From contig NW_024037056.1 in the NCBI RefSeq assembly GCF_015706575.1, positions 12,103,176-12,167,175 on the forward strand: DNA of 64,000 nucleotides, read 5' to 3'. The notes beneath the pieces were generated by a model. That model saw nothing but the letters and a program-made list of their open reading frames with translations, was not told the origin of the DNA and made no database searches. The DNA comes from Patiria miniata (Eukaryota; Echinodermata; Asteroidea; Valvatida; Asterinidae). The position numbers were made by a program, and so were the translations under genes. Of this stretch, positions 63,101 through 64,000 are shown piece after piece; position 1 is the stretch's first letter; each line of letters begins with the position of its first letter.

Positions 63101-63385
63101 CGAGCTCACATGTAAAAAATAAAAGGAAATAAATTATAGCACAAAATACTCTCCCCCACAAAAAAAAATGGAAATGGAAAAAACACAAACAGCATACTTG
63201 TGCATATGTTTTTTCAGCATCTGTAAAATGAATTACAAAAGTTAGTGTTGTTTTCATTTTGACTGATCAGTTTCAAATAATGTGGTGCGCACGATGCAAT
63301 GTCTGTAGACCCTTGCCTGCTTCCTTTGGTTTCTCAACTTCCGGCTTTTTCCACGGTTTCTCCGGTTCCTTTTTCTTGGGCACCT
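33063..63385 (-). CDS. Twitchin/projectin-like giant muscle protein, internal part (25 exons)
   Basis: This is the visible part of a modular sarcomeric protein of the twitchin/projectin/titin/MyBP-C superfamily. Such proteins lie along thick filaments, anchor or tether them and regulate contraction. I joined 25 exons, from 63385 down to 33063, by splice consensus and codon phase; they total 1448 codons. Order: two PEVK exons, a Pro-rich repeat exon, an acidic exon, Ig1 with a Pro-rich lead, a DFRxxL linker, Ig2-Ig6, Fn1-Fn3, Ig7, Fn4-Fn5. Most junctions are phase 1, as in other Ig/Fn muscle genes. PEVK followed by six Ig domains and then Fn/Ig repeats matches my knowledge of projectin/twitchin better than MyBP-C (four Ig after its linker) or vertebrate titin. 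The N-terminus, the remaining Fn/Ig core and any C-terminal kinase are outside the visible sequence. Confidence 0.9.
33776..33963 (-). CDS. Exon 24: Fn5, first half
   Basis: The 188-nt exon starts in phase 1 after TTTTTCAG and encodes DEPGAPGVPEVVDYDND, then VDLEWEEPENDGG and GYVVEKKE, the A-D strands of an Fn3 domain with the conserved core Trp and the P-x-x-D-G-G turn. It ends in phase 0 at FK|V. The donor is AAG|GTCGGA, a weak 5' splice site, but its position equals that of the other two split Fn domains exactly, which supports it. Confidence 0.88.
34082..34395. repeat. Diverged dispersed repeat shared with the 54.8-55.3 kb element
   Basis: The segment aligns collinearly with 55025-55285: CGCGCGC-GGTTG-TATAATTCG, TCAGTGCG, CAATTCAAAACA, AACTTTTGATTT, CATCAGGTTAGTTG, TTTAGATTTTGA and CACTTTTGTTGC occur in the same order. 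I see no matching TTAA-flanked ends here, so it is probably a truncated relic of that family. Confidence 0.65.
34423..34822. mobile_element. TA-flanked MITE (Tc1/mariner type), 400 bp
   Basis: The ends are CAGGGCGAGTCAAAAAA and its imperfect complement ending AACTCACCCTG, each directly flanked by TA (34421-34422 and 34823-34824). Inside, CCCAAATGTCAGGACTATTG and sequence to about 34500 pair with 34735-34800, and GTCCACGGATCAC pairs with GTGATCCGTGGAC, so most of the element can fold back on itself. No transposase frame. It lies in the intron between exons 23 and 24. Confidence 0.82.
34945..35059 (-). CDS. Exon 23: Fn4, second half
   Basis: The 115-nt exon follows TTTTTTTTAG and encodes VTKLQEKTEYMFRVAAETT then LGVSKYLEAPHTVLAKNPY, the E-G strands of an Fn3 domain with the Y-x-F-R-V-x-A pattern. 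It ends in phase 1 (TACG|GTATGT). Its size equals exons 20 and 25. Confidence 0.95.
35196..35350 (+). mobile_element. Diverged SINE copy
   Basis: A B-box-like GGTTTGAGACC (35238-35248) is followed by GTTGCAGTGATTGTGTCCTTGAGCA and CTCACTCAGGAGTAAAACTGG, paralleling the body of the better preserved SINE about 230 bp to the right (GTGTCCTTGTGCAAG, CACCCAGGAGTATAAATGG). It is an older, shortened copy of the same family. Confidence 0.65.
35429..35875 (+). mobile_element. tRNA-derived SINE, with a nested inverted-repeat element
   Basis: The head has Pol III signals: A box TGGCCTAGCGGTTAG near 35438 and B box GGTTCGAACCC at 35482-35492. The body continues TGTCCTTGTGCAAGCCACTT, CACCCAGGAGTATAAATGGGTA, then after an interruption GCATTAGCTTGGGAGTAAC, GCGATGGACTAGCATCCCG and GACAGACTTTAATTTTTTTT. 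The interruption is the 147-bp element at 35574-35720. The SINE ends about 40 bases outside exon 22's 5' splice site, on the strand opposite to the gene. It is not a working tRNA: the B box is intact but there is no acceptor-stem pairing. Confidence 0.85.
35574..35720. mobile_element. Small MITE inserted in the SINE, 147 bp
   Basis: Ends CCGGTGTCACATGAAAATCC (from 35574) and the reverse complement at 35695-35720 form a 26-bp inverted repeat with 4 mismatches. It splits the SINE body where GGGTACC should pass directly into GGCATTAGC. It must be younger than the SINE. No clear target duplication beyond shared ACCGG at the junctions. Confidence 0.75.
35917..36104 (-). CDS. Exon 22: Fn4, first half
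   Basis: The 188-nt exon after TATCCTTAG encodes DKPGPPKGPMEINGV, then VLSWQAPADDGGQPI and YIIEKRD, the A-D strands of an Fn3 domain with core Trp and the D-D-G-G turn. It ends in phase 0 (ACACTCAAG|GTAATG). Same length as exons 19 and 24. Confidence 0.95.
36251..36356. repeat. 10-bp minisatellite (CATTGTATTA)n
   Basis: About ten and a half copies of a 10-bp unit CATTGTATTA; the first three units have substitutions (CGTTG, TACTG) and the rest are exact. It lies in the intron between exons 21 and 22. Confidence 0.95.
36497..36778 (-). CDS. Exon 21: Ig7 (I-set)
   Basis: A single 282-nt phase 1-1 exon encodes one Ig domain: IPPSLDVSQLKDLTVKAGQT, then PPPKATWSLDEEELVPDDRT and SDTGVYVVTVTNPFGTEK. 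The core Trp and the D-x-G-x-Y motif are present; both canonical Ig cysteines are replaced (KLSVSF and YVVTV), as is common in intracellular muscle Ig domains. It separates the Fn1-Fn3 triplet from Fn4-Fn5. Donor CTCG|GTGAGT. Confidence 0.96.
37525..37639 (-). CDS. Exon 20: Fn3, second half
   Basis: The 115-nt exon after TTCTTGTAG encodes VPDLVEGEEYEFRVVAENEA then GLSEPSVVSPPVVAKDPE, the E-G strands of an Fn3 domain. It ends in phase 1 (GAGA|GTGAGT) and joins exon 21 to give DPEIPPS. Confidence 0.96.
38010..38197 (-). CDS. Exon 19: Fn3, first half
   Basis: The 188-nt exon after CCTGCACAG encodes DPALPPGEPVIEDVT, then VTLSWAKPKDDGGSPIAGYY and VEKKNPATGDWERV. The core Trp and D-D-G-G turn are typical of Fn3. 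It ends in phase 0 at YK|V (TACAAG|GTGCAA). Confidence 0.96.
38531..38833 (-). CDS. Exon 18: Fn2, whole domain in one exon
   Basis: The 303-nt phase 1-1 exon encodes EPADQMEAPKVVDTHDG, IELKWSPPEFDGGCPITGYI, SPRWSKATKSPIKGTSYEV and YEFRAIAVNKAGESEPS, a complete Fn3 domain. Its 303 nt equal the 188+115 nt of the split Fn domains, so here the internal intron is missing. Donor ATCG|GTATGG. Confidence 0.97.
38890..39070. repeat. TGCTTAGCA hairpin repeat
   Basis: CGCTTAGCAGA, TTGCTTAGAAATTCTGCTTA and GTGCTAAGCAAAAATTTGC on the left are answered by TTTTGCTAAGCGAA and GTGCTTAGCAGAAATTCTG on the right, so the segment folds on itself. Possibly a degenerate MITE. A single TTGCTTAGCA also occurs near 44180. 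Confidence 0.55.
39110..39409 (-). CDS. Exon 17: Fn1, whole domain in one exon
   Basis: The 300-nt phase 1-1 exon encodes DKPQGPESVKISSYDEHSV, SLTWKPPVDNGNSEITHYVV, GDWTVATDSVSETEFTV and YTFRVAAVNIVGTSEPK, ending AKEPFG with exon 18. It is a complete Fn3 domain and the first Fn domain after the run of Ig domains. Confidence 0.97.
39517..39797. mobile_element. Foldback MITE, about 280 bp
   Basis: Arms of roughly 100 nt pair imperfectly: AATGCTTTGCACGTTTTAAC and GACCAAAGAGACTGTTACTA on the left with the complements near 39740-39784, and GATTCGGGGCAAGC with GCTTGCCCCGAATC. Intronic, between exons 16 and 17. No coding frame. Confidence 0.78.
39953..40264. mobile_element. MITE with AGGCCAAGTTCG ends, 312 bp
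   Basis: The left end AGGCCAAGTTCGGGCAAGGA pairs with the right end TCCTTGCGCGAACTTGGCCT. Subterminal GTCGACTAG motifs recur (near 39990, 40170 and 40190). Its right end lies about 20 bases outside exon 16's 5' splice site. No transposase frame. Confidence 0.8.
40286..40570 (-). CDS. Exon 16: Ig6 (I-set)
   Basis: The 285-nt phase 1-1 exon encodes APPTLKMPLDMEDLIVKAGE, SGSPAPQVEWSKPGTTLAP and NEYTVTVNNKHGTESANFKI. It has the core Trp but neither canonical cysteine, and resembles MyBP-C domain C5 and Ig domains of the twitchin core (GxPxPxVxW). It is the sixth Ig after the PEVK segment and the last before the Fn domains. Donor ATTG|GTAGGC. Confidence 0.96.
40650..41340. repeat. Old dispersed repeat, interrupted by a younger element
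   Basis: Two flanks, 40655-40860 and 41245-41335, match in inverted orientation the continuous segment 49270-49590 (for example TTATCCCAAAAGTAACCT, GTTTACTTGGATTAA and AGCTGAAACTTCAACAGGTT). The matches are interrupted here only by the TA-flanked insertion at 40863-41242. Family not recognised. Confidence 0.75.
40863..41242. mobile_element. Nested TA-flanked MITE, 380 bp
   Basis: Ends GGCCAAAAAAAAAAAGTCTC / CGGTTTCTGGTATG and their complements at 41208-41242 form a terminal inverted repeat of about 34 bp. TA flanks both sides (40861-40862 and 41243-41244). The uninterrupted repeat copy at 49.3 kb supplies the empty site. Tc1/mariner-like by target choice; no transposase. Confidence 0.85.
41454..41729 (-). 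CDS. Exon 15: Ig5 (I-set)
   Basis: The 276-nt phase 1-1 exon encodes EPPNFNGNLPDEVEAFAHQD, then AEVFWFKNGQPIMPGEEDK and PEDEANYACALDETRATRSN. The core Trp and the F-strand Cys are present; the B-strand Cys is replaced (FATEV). This Ig is the extra one relative to the four post-linker Ig domains of MyBP-C. Acceptor TTCCGCTCAG, donor CAAG|GTTAGT. Confidence 0.96.
41764..42110 (-). pseudogene. LINE 3' end: reverse-transcriptase C-terminal remnant
   Basis: A 102-codon minus-strand frame (41792-42100) contains IRQRRLRLAGHVYRH and LLWNPEAPRRKGRPN, a pattern I know from the C-terminus of non-LTR retrotransposon ORF2 proteins (IRxRRLRxxGHxxR ... RGRP). A GAA/ATGA-rich simple tail follows at 41764-41790, as at a LINE 3' end. 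Only the end of the element is present (5' truncation). It is in the same orientation as the host gene and stops about 35-60 bases before exon 15's acceptor, where the branch point should be. Confidence 0.8.
42540..42702. mobile_element. Small hAT-like element, 163 bp
   Basis: Ends CAGGGGTGTGA and TTTCACACCCCTG are inverted. AAACCA abuts both ends (42534-42539 and 42703-42708); hAT usually duplicates 8 bp, so this is a partial match. AGCTGAAA motifs recur inside. Intronic, between exons 14 and 15. Confidence 0.7.
42795..43058 (-). CDS. Exon 14: Ig4 (I-set)
   Basis: The 264-nt phase 1-1 exon encodes SKPKFVKELSPVTVVESRSC, TSEVKWLKDGKPVTLDDRVV and DDAAEYTVKFADLESKAKL. B-strand Cys and core Trp are present; the F-strand Cys is replaced (YTVKF). 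The VKWLKDGKPV stretch is the MyBP-C/twitchin type. Donor ACAG|GTATTT. Confidence 0.96.
43736..44011 (-). CDS. Exon 13: Ig3 (I-set)
   Basis: The 276-nt phase 1-1 exon encodes GKPKVDFVTLLKPVEVHEGQ, ARFSCELSGDCMELQWYKGN and SEIAISVFGRYSRADLTVK. B-strand Cys and core Trp are present; the usual F-strand Y-x-C is replaced by IAISV. Acceptor TTTTTCTATCCAG, donor AAGT|GTAAGG. Confidence 0.95.
45282..45775. mobile_element. piggyBac-like MITE, TTAA target, 494 bp
   Basis: Perfect 13-bp ends CTCTTTCAGTGCC / GGCACTGAAAGAG are directly flanked by TTAA on both sides (45278-45281 and 45776-45779). A start of C-Y-C-T-T-T after TTAA is typical of piggyBac ends. Near the left end, three to four copies of a CCTCGTACATGTACGAGG palindrome lie within 190 bp, probable protein-binding subterminal repeats. 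No transposase frame. Confidence 0.9.
46021..46032 (-). CDS. Exon 12 (candidate): 12-nt microexon
   Basis: Twelve bases, CCGCTCCTCCAC, lie between ATCGATACAG and GTAAGTATTT, a full-consensus 5' splice site. The length is a multiple of three and the phase fits: exon 11 ends in G and exon 13 begins CG, so inclusion yields DAAPPPGKPK and skipping yields DAGKPK. An Ala/Pro insert is plausible for an inter-Ig linker. The pyrimidine tract before the acceptor is poor, so this is a proposal. Confidence 0.5.
46670..46765. promoter_or_regulatory. Cluster of octamer-like TTTGCAT / ATGCATAT motifs
   Basis: Within about 95 bp there are TTTGCATATTT, ATTTGCATATCC, TTTGCATACTG, CAATATGCATATTCAT and CATGCATATTCATG, spaced 15-30 bp apart. 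ATTTGCAT is the POU-family octamer. An intronic enhancer is possible; so is a degenerate short tandem repeat. Confidence 0.3.
47880..48012. mobile_element. Hairpin MITE with TA duplication, 133 bp
   Basis: Arms of about 55 nt (AGCCTCTGTACTGATGACAT on the left, complement on the right) pair with few mismatches around a short loop. TA flanks both ends (47878-47879, 48013-48014). The element is nearly all inverted repeat, as in mariner-type MITEs. Confidence 0.85.
48389..48711. mobile_element. TA-flanked element, 323 bp, same family as 50677-51494
   Basis: Starts CGGGCTCCGTGCACAAGTAC and ends in the complement of TGGGCTCTGCGCACCAAC, with TA at both sides (48387-48388 and 48712-48713). Its left half matches the right end of the 50.7-51.5 kb element and its right half (GCGTTTTTGCCACTTTTGAG, read on minus) matches that element's left end, so the two copies are inverted relative to each other. 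Confidence 0.82.
48903..49170 (-). CDS. Exon 11: Ig2 (I-set), after the DFRxxL linker
   Basis: The 268-nt exon (phase 0 to 1) encodes GAEVTRPLRSTRANERDGRL, GCKANGVKPTWHKNGQELT and VADSGDYTVKFGDFAESK. B-strand Cys and core Trp present, F-strand Cys replaced (YTVKF). KPTWHKNGQEL recalls the VKWLKNGQE of MyBP-C domain C2, which likewise follows the regulatory linker. Acceptor TTCCACCAG, donor GATG|GTGAGT. Confidence 0.95.
49270..49590. repeat. Dispersed repeat, uninterrupted copy of the 40.7-41.3 kb repeat
   Basis: Inverted relative to the copy at 40650-41340 and lacking its nested insertion, so it serves as the empty-site reference. It lies in the intron between exons 10 and 11. Family not recognised; no coding frame. 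Confidence 0.75.
49865..49943 (-). CDS. Exon 10: linker, RRES and WGTL segment
   Basis: The 79-nt exon encodes (R)EVERRESKVEVPDWGTL then KDTDVPDKV. RRES fits the PKA consensus R-R-x-S. The run RRESKVEVPDWGTL parallels the MyBP-C M-domain run I recall as RRDSKLEAPxxxxVWEIL. Acceptor CCTTTTCAG, donor GTG|GTAAGA, ending in phase 0. Confidence 0.88.
50215..50263 (-). CDS. Exon 9: linker, DFRxxL motif
   Basis: The 49-nt exon encodes EKPEADALDFRQFLRHR, the last codon being split with exon 10. DFRQFL matches the DFRxxL actin-binding motif known from the smooth-muscle myosin light-chain kinase N-terminus. Acceptor CCTACCACCAG, donor ACAG|GTATCT. It connects the acidic exon 8 to the basic/phosphosite exon 10 between Ig1 and Ig2. 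Confidence 0.88.
50677..51494. mobile_element. TA-flanked element, 818 bp, same family as 48389-48711
   Basis: Ends TGAACTCCGTGCACAAG and, inward from the right, TGGGCTCCGTGCACAAG, with TA at both sides (50675-50676 and 51495-51496). A 33-bp direct repeat beginning TGATCCTGATTGGGCGATCC occurs at 50842 and 50946. It is longer than the 48.4 kb copy, which looks like an internally deleted version. No convincing transposase frame. Confidence 0.82.
51585..51626 (-). CDS. Exon 8: short acidic linker exon
   Basis: The 42-nt phase 1-1 exon encodes KNPEAVEPEETPEE, joining Ig1 (MMVN) to exon 9 (EKPEAD). The donor GAAG|GTGTGC is acceptable; the acceptor GGAAAAAAACAG lacks a pyrimidine tract, so the exon may be weak or alternatively used. 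Phase and composition fit exactly between exons 7 and 9. Confidence 0.72.
52984..53364. mobile_element. pogo/Tigger-like TA-flanked element, 381 bp
   Basis: Ends CAGTGGAACGTCGCTGTACC and the complement of ATAGCGGCGTTCCACTG, with TA at both sides (52982-52983 and 53365-53366). CAGTGGAACxxCGCTxTA is a pattern I associate with pogo/Tigger elements. A 34-codon plus-strand frame begins MSTEERQVAIISPRNRRGKP at 53095 and might be a vestige of a transposase N-terminus, but that is uncertain. Confidence 0.8.
53987..54276 (+). pseudogene. LINE ORF2 C-terminal remnant
   Basis: On the plus strand YDERLNNLQLTTLETRRKRG and DLIQTYKIM, then after a frame change KLDVRKPFYSQRVVDS and NELPESAIQAPT, follow the C-terminal signature of jockey/CR1-like non-LTR elements (ERL..L.LxTLExRRxRGDLIxTYKI ... 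RKxFFSxRVVxxWNxLPExV). At least one frameshift and one stop (in place of the W of W-N) break it. Antisense to the muscle gene; only a few hundred bases of the element remain. Confidence 0.85.
54534..54669 (-). CDS. Exon 7: Ig1, third part
   Basis: The 136-nt exon (phase 0 to 1) encodes VKFLEKQDVHVLEVKKSEM then TDTGKFSCIVENDHGKDERV, the E-G strands of Ig1 with D-x-G-x-F-x-C and the N-x-x-G turn. It ends FSMMVN. Acceptor TTTTGTCAG, donor AACA|GTAAGT. Confidence 0.94.
54815..55325. mobile_element. TTAA-flanked MITE, 511 bp
   Basis: Ends AGCTATAGTCCATCATTTG and the exact complement at 55307-55325, flanked by TTAA on both sides (54811-54814 and 55326-55329). The TTAA target points to piggyBac or Kolobok type. 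Its right half shares sequence with 34082-34395. Similar in length and inner end (ATCATTTG) to the element at 58378-58891. Confidence 0.88.
55960..56090 (-). mobile_element. SINE tail fragment, minus orientation
   Basis: Read on the minus strand, GCAGTGATTGTGTCCTTGGG then CAAGACACTTTGTC matches the bodies of the SINE copies at 35.2 and 35.5 kb. The head with Pol III boxes is not recognisable. It ends a few bases from exon 6's 5' splice site. Confidence 0.6.
56097..56203 (-). CDS. Exon 6: Ig1, second part
   Basis: The 107-nt exon (phase 1 to 0) encodes GQSVKFEAVVEGKPKPTVTW then YKGSTKIDDGYKNRYA, the B-D strands of an I-set Ig. The B-strand Cys is replaced by Ala (KFEAVV), while the core Trp is kept. 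Acceptor GACCCATAG, donor GCT|GTAAGT. Confidence 0.94.
56791..57097. mobile_element. hAT-like MITE rich in GGGTCGGG, 307 bp
   Basis: Ends (T/C)AGTGTTGTGCA are inverted (56791 and 57097). Adjacent 8-mers CAAGGAGT and CAGGGCGT agree at 6 of 8 positions, a plausible decayed 8-bp target duplication. CCCGACCC and GGGTCGGG motifs recur inside. Intronic, between exons 5 and 6. Confidence 0.75.
57271..57405 (-). CDS. Exon 5: Pro-rich lead and start of Ig1
   Basis: The 135-nt phase 1-1 exon encodes GFRKTGQSVKPAETKPTAPP, then PAVKMKEEGGPPSFIESPCK and VQVIEG. PPSFIESP is the usual A-strand start of an I-set Ig in titin-family proteins. It links the PEVK segment directly to Ig1. Acceptor GTCGGGTCAG, chosen because it keeps the phase with exon 4; donor GAAG|GTTGGT. 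Confidence 0.9.
58378..58891. mobile_element. TTAA-flanked MITE, 514 bp
   Basis: Ends AGGGAATATACATCATTTG and the complement of CAAATGTTGTATTTTCCCT (two mismatches), flanked by TTAA (58374-58377 and 58892-58895). Near-equal length and the shared ATCATTTG end suggest the same or a sister family as 54815-55325. No coding frame. Confidence 0.87.
59232..59477. mobile_element. Possible TTAA-flanked element, 246 bp
   Basis: TTAACAGTTCACGCCGG on the left and CCGGCACAAACTGGTTAA on the right are imperfect inverted ends with TTAA outside (59228-59231, 59478-59481). Inside, GCGAGCGAGGCCGGAAATAT occurs nearly twice (59308 and 59348). More GC-rich than its surroundings. Tentative. Confidence 0.6.
60411..60467 (-). 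CDS. Exon 4: short acidic/Pro exon
   Basis: The 57-nt phase 1-1 exon encodes DEESAPESAPKKGESAPDE, with three ESAP/SAP motifs echoing the ESAP/KSAP of exon 3. Acceptor CAATTAG, donor GAAG|GTGAAT. Its length equals the 57-nt repeat of exon 3, which hints at a common origin. Confidence 0.87.
60887..61312 (-). CDS. Exon 3: PEVK-like exon with four 19-residue repeats
   Basis: The 426-nt phase 1-1 exon begins ETPSKKKAPKKDEEAPPEKK, then has four tandem 57-nt units of the form VEEAVTPMEQTPAKSAPAP (unit landmarks at 61024, 61081, 61138, 61195), and ends QRRMSATDYL. The low-complexity P/E/V/K/A/T composition suits an extensible, disordered spring region, as in projectin and titin. Acceptor TTTTCTCTTCAG, donor CTGG|GTATGT. 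Confidence 0.93.
62556..62624 (-). CDS. Exon 2: PEVK module, GC 5' splice site
   Basis: The 69-nt phase 1-1 exon encodes EVPKKKEPEKPSKKPEVEKP then TEA, a typical PEVK module. The acceptor is TTCATTTTCAG. The 5' splice site is GCAG|GCAAGG, a GC instead of GT; no in-phase GT donor is close by. It is a paralogue of exon 1. Confidence 0.88.
63317..63385 (-). CDS. Exon 1 (first visible): PEVK module, GC 5' splice site
   Basis: The 69-nt phase 1-1 exon encodes EVPKKKEPEKPWKKPEVEKP then KEA, differing from exon 2 at two residues. It uses the same GCAG|GCAAGG 5' splice site. Flanking intron sequence is also duplicated (63288-63500 against 62520-62730). More PEVK exons probably lie beyond position 64000. 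Confidence 0.88.
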
Positions 63386-64000
63386 CTGAAAACGAACAAG
63401 TTTATTAACGATGACACAACGTTAGGTTTAGGCCTACAGAACTAAAACAGAGCATTCAGTAAGTTATTATGCAAATTACATGTAGATTAATGCTAATTAA
63501 TATGGTTACAGCTAACAGTTAGAAGGTGCAATTGTGAATTACTTGATGCAATTTGCAAAAGGTTTACATGTATTAATATTTACCAAAACAAAACAAAACA
63601 AAGAAAGGATCAAGAGCATGACTAGTAAAAGGATCAGACATTTATGTTGGCAGACCATGGTTGAACGTCTGATATACATGTATCATAGCATGTAAATTTT
63701 ATGCGACCCCGCATGCCAGCCAATTGGAGTGGTTTTTCAATACTGTGATGTTCTTTCCATCAGTAATGTGGACTAAGCTGTGGATTGGTCAATTTGGATG
63801 CCATGTTTTTATAATACAAAAACAGGTTACGGAAGACCTGATGAAGAAGGCGCCCGCTGAACAGTCAGAATCTCGAGGTCAAGACGCAGTCTTGTTTTGC
63901 ATAATTAATCGCCGAAGCTGCTCTCATATCATAGACCCTTGCTGTGCGCGTAATTTTTTTTTCCTAGGAGGGTTAGGGGCAATGTCATGAATAATTCAGT

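Noticed and set aside
33184-64000. Retroviral, LTR or Polinton-type elements
   Set aside because: I looked for long direct repeats with TG...CA ends and for gag, pol, capsid or integrase-like frames and found none.

Overview
The window looks like nuclear DNA of a marine invertebrate. Genes are split into many short exons, introns are crowded with short inverted-repeat transposons, and there is a tRNA-derived SINE and two LINE fragments. The repeat style (TGCTTAGCA hairpins, SINE tail, TTAA- and TA-flanked MITEs) reminds me of an echinoderm, but that is impression, not proof. No prokaryotic, organellar or intact viral sequence was seen.

The only gene I can defend lies on the minus strand from 63385 down to 33063. 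It is an internal part of a giant sarcomeric protein of the twitchin/projectin/titin/MyBP-C superfamily. I mapped 25 exons (24 firm, one 12-nt candidate), 4344 nt or 1448 codons, whose splice phases chain without conflict. N- to C-terminal order: PEVK-type exons; an acidic/Pro exon; Ig1; a linker with DFRQFL and RRES; Ig2 to Ig6; Fn1, Fn2, Fn3; Ig7; Fn4, Fn5. Both ends of the protein lie outside what is visible. PEVK followed by six Ig domains and then Fn/Ig repeats resembles projectin/twitchin. The Ig-linker-Ig part resembles the actin- and myosin-binding, PKA-regulated linker of molluscan twitchin and the MyBP-C M-domain.

From about 8465 to 32537 there is an approximately 219-bp tandem repeat, about 110 units. 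Divergence falls from left to right: three strongly diverged units, about a dozen intermediate units, then about 95 nearly identical ones, with signs of a 12-13-unit higher-order repeat. The array runs into a 500-N gap (32538-33037). Exon 25 starts 26 bases beyond the gap, so the satellite is either inside a giant intron or marks a scaffold misjoin.

Positions 1-8464 contain no recognised gene. They hold a 956-bp non-autonomous hAT element with perfect 8-bp target duplications, a 472-bp foldback element with perfect 9-bp duplications, and smaller hairpin elements. The introns hold many more: TTAA-flanked elements (45.3, 54.8, 58.4, 59.2 kb), TA-flanked elements (34.4, 40.9, 47.9, 48.4, 50.7, 53.0 kb), hAT-like elements (42.5, 56.8 kb), a SINE carrying a nested MITE (35.4 kb), and LINE 3' ends (41.8, 54.0 kb).
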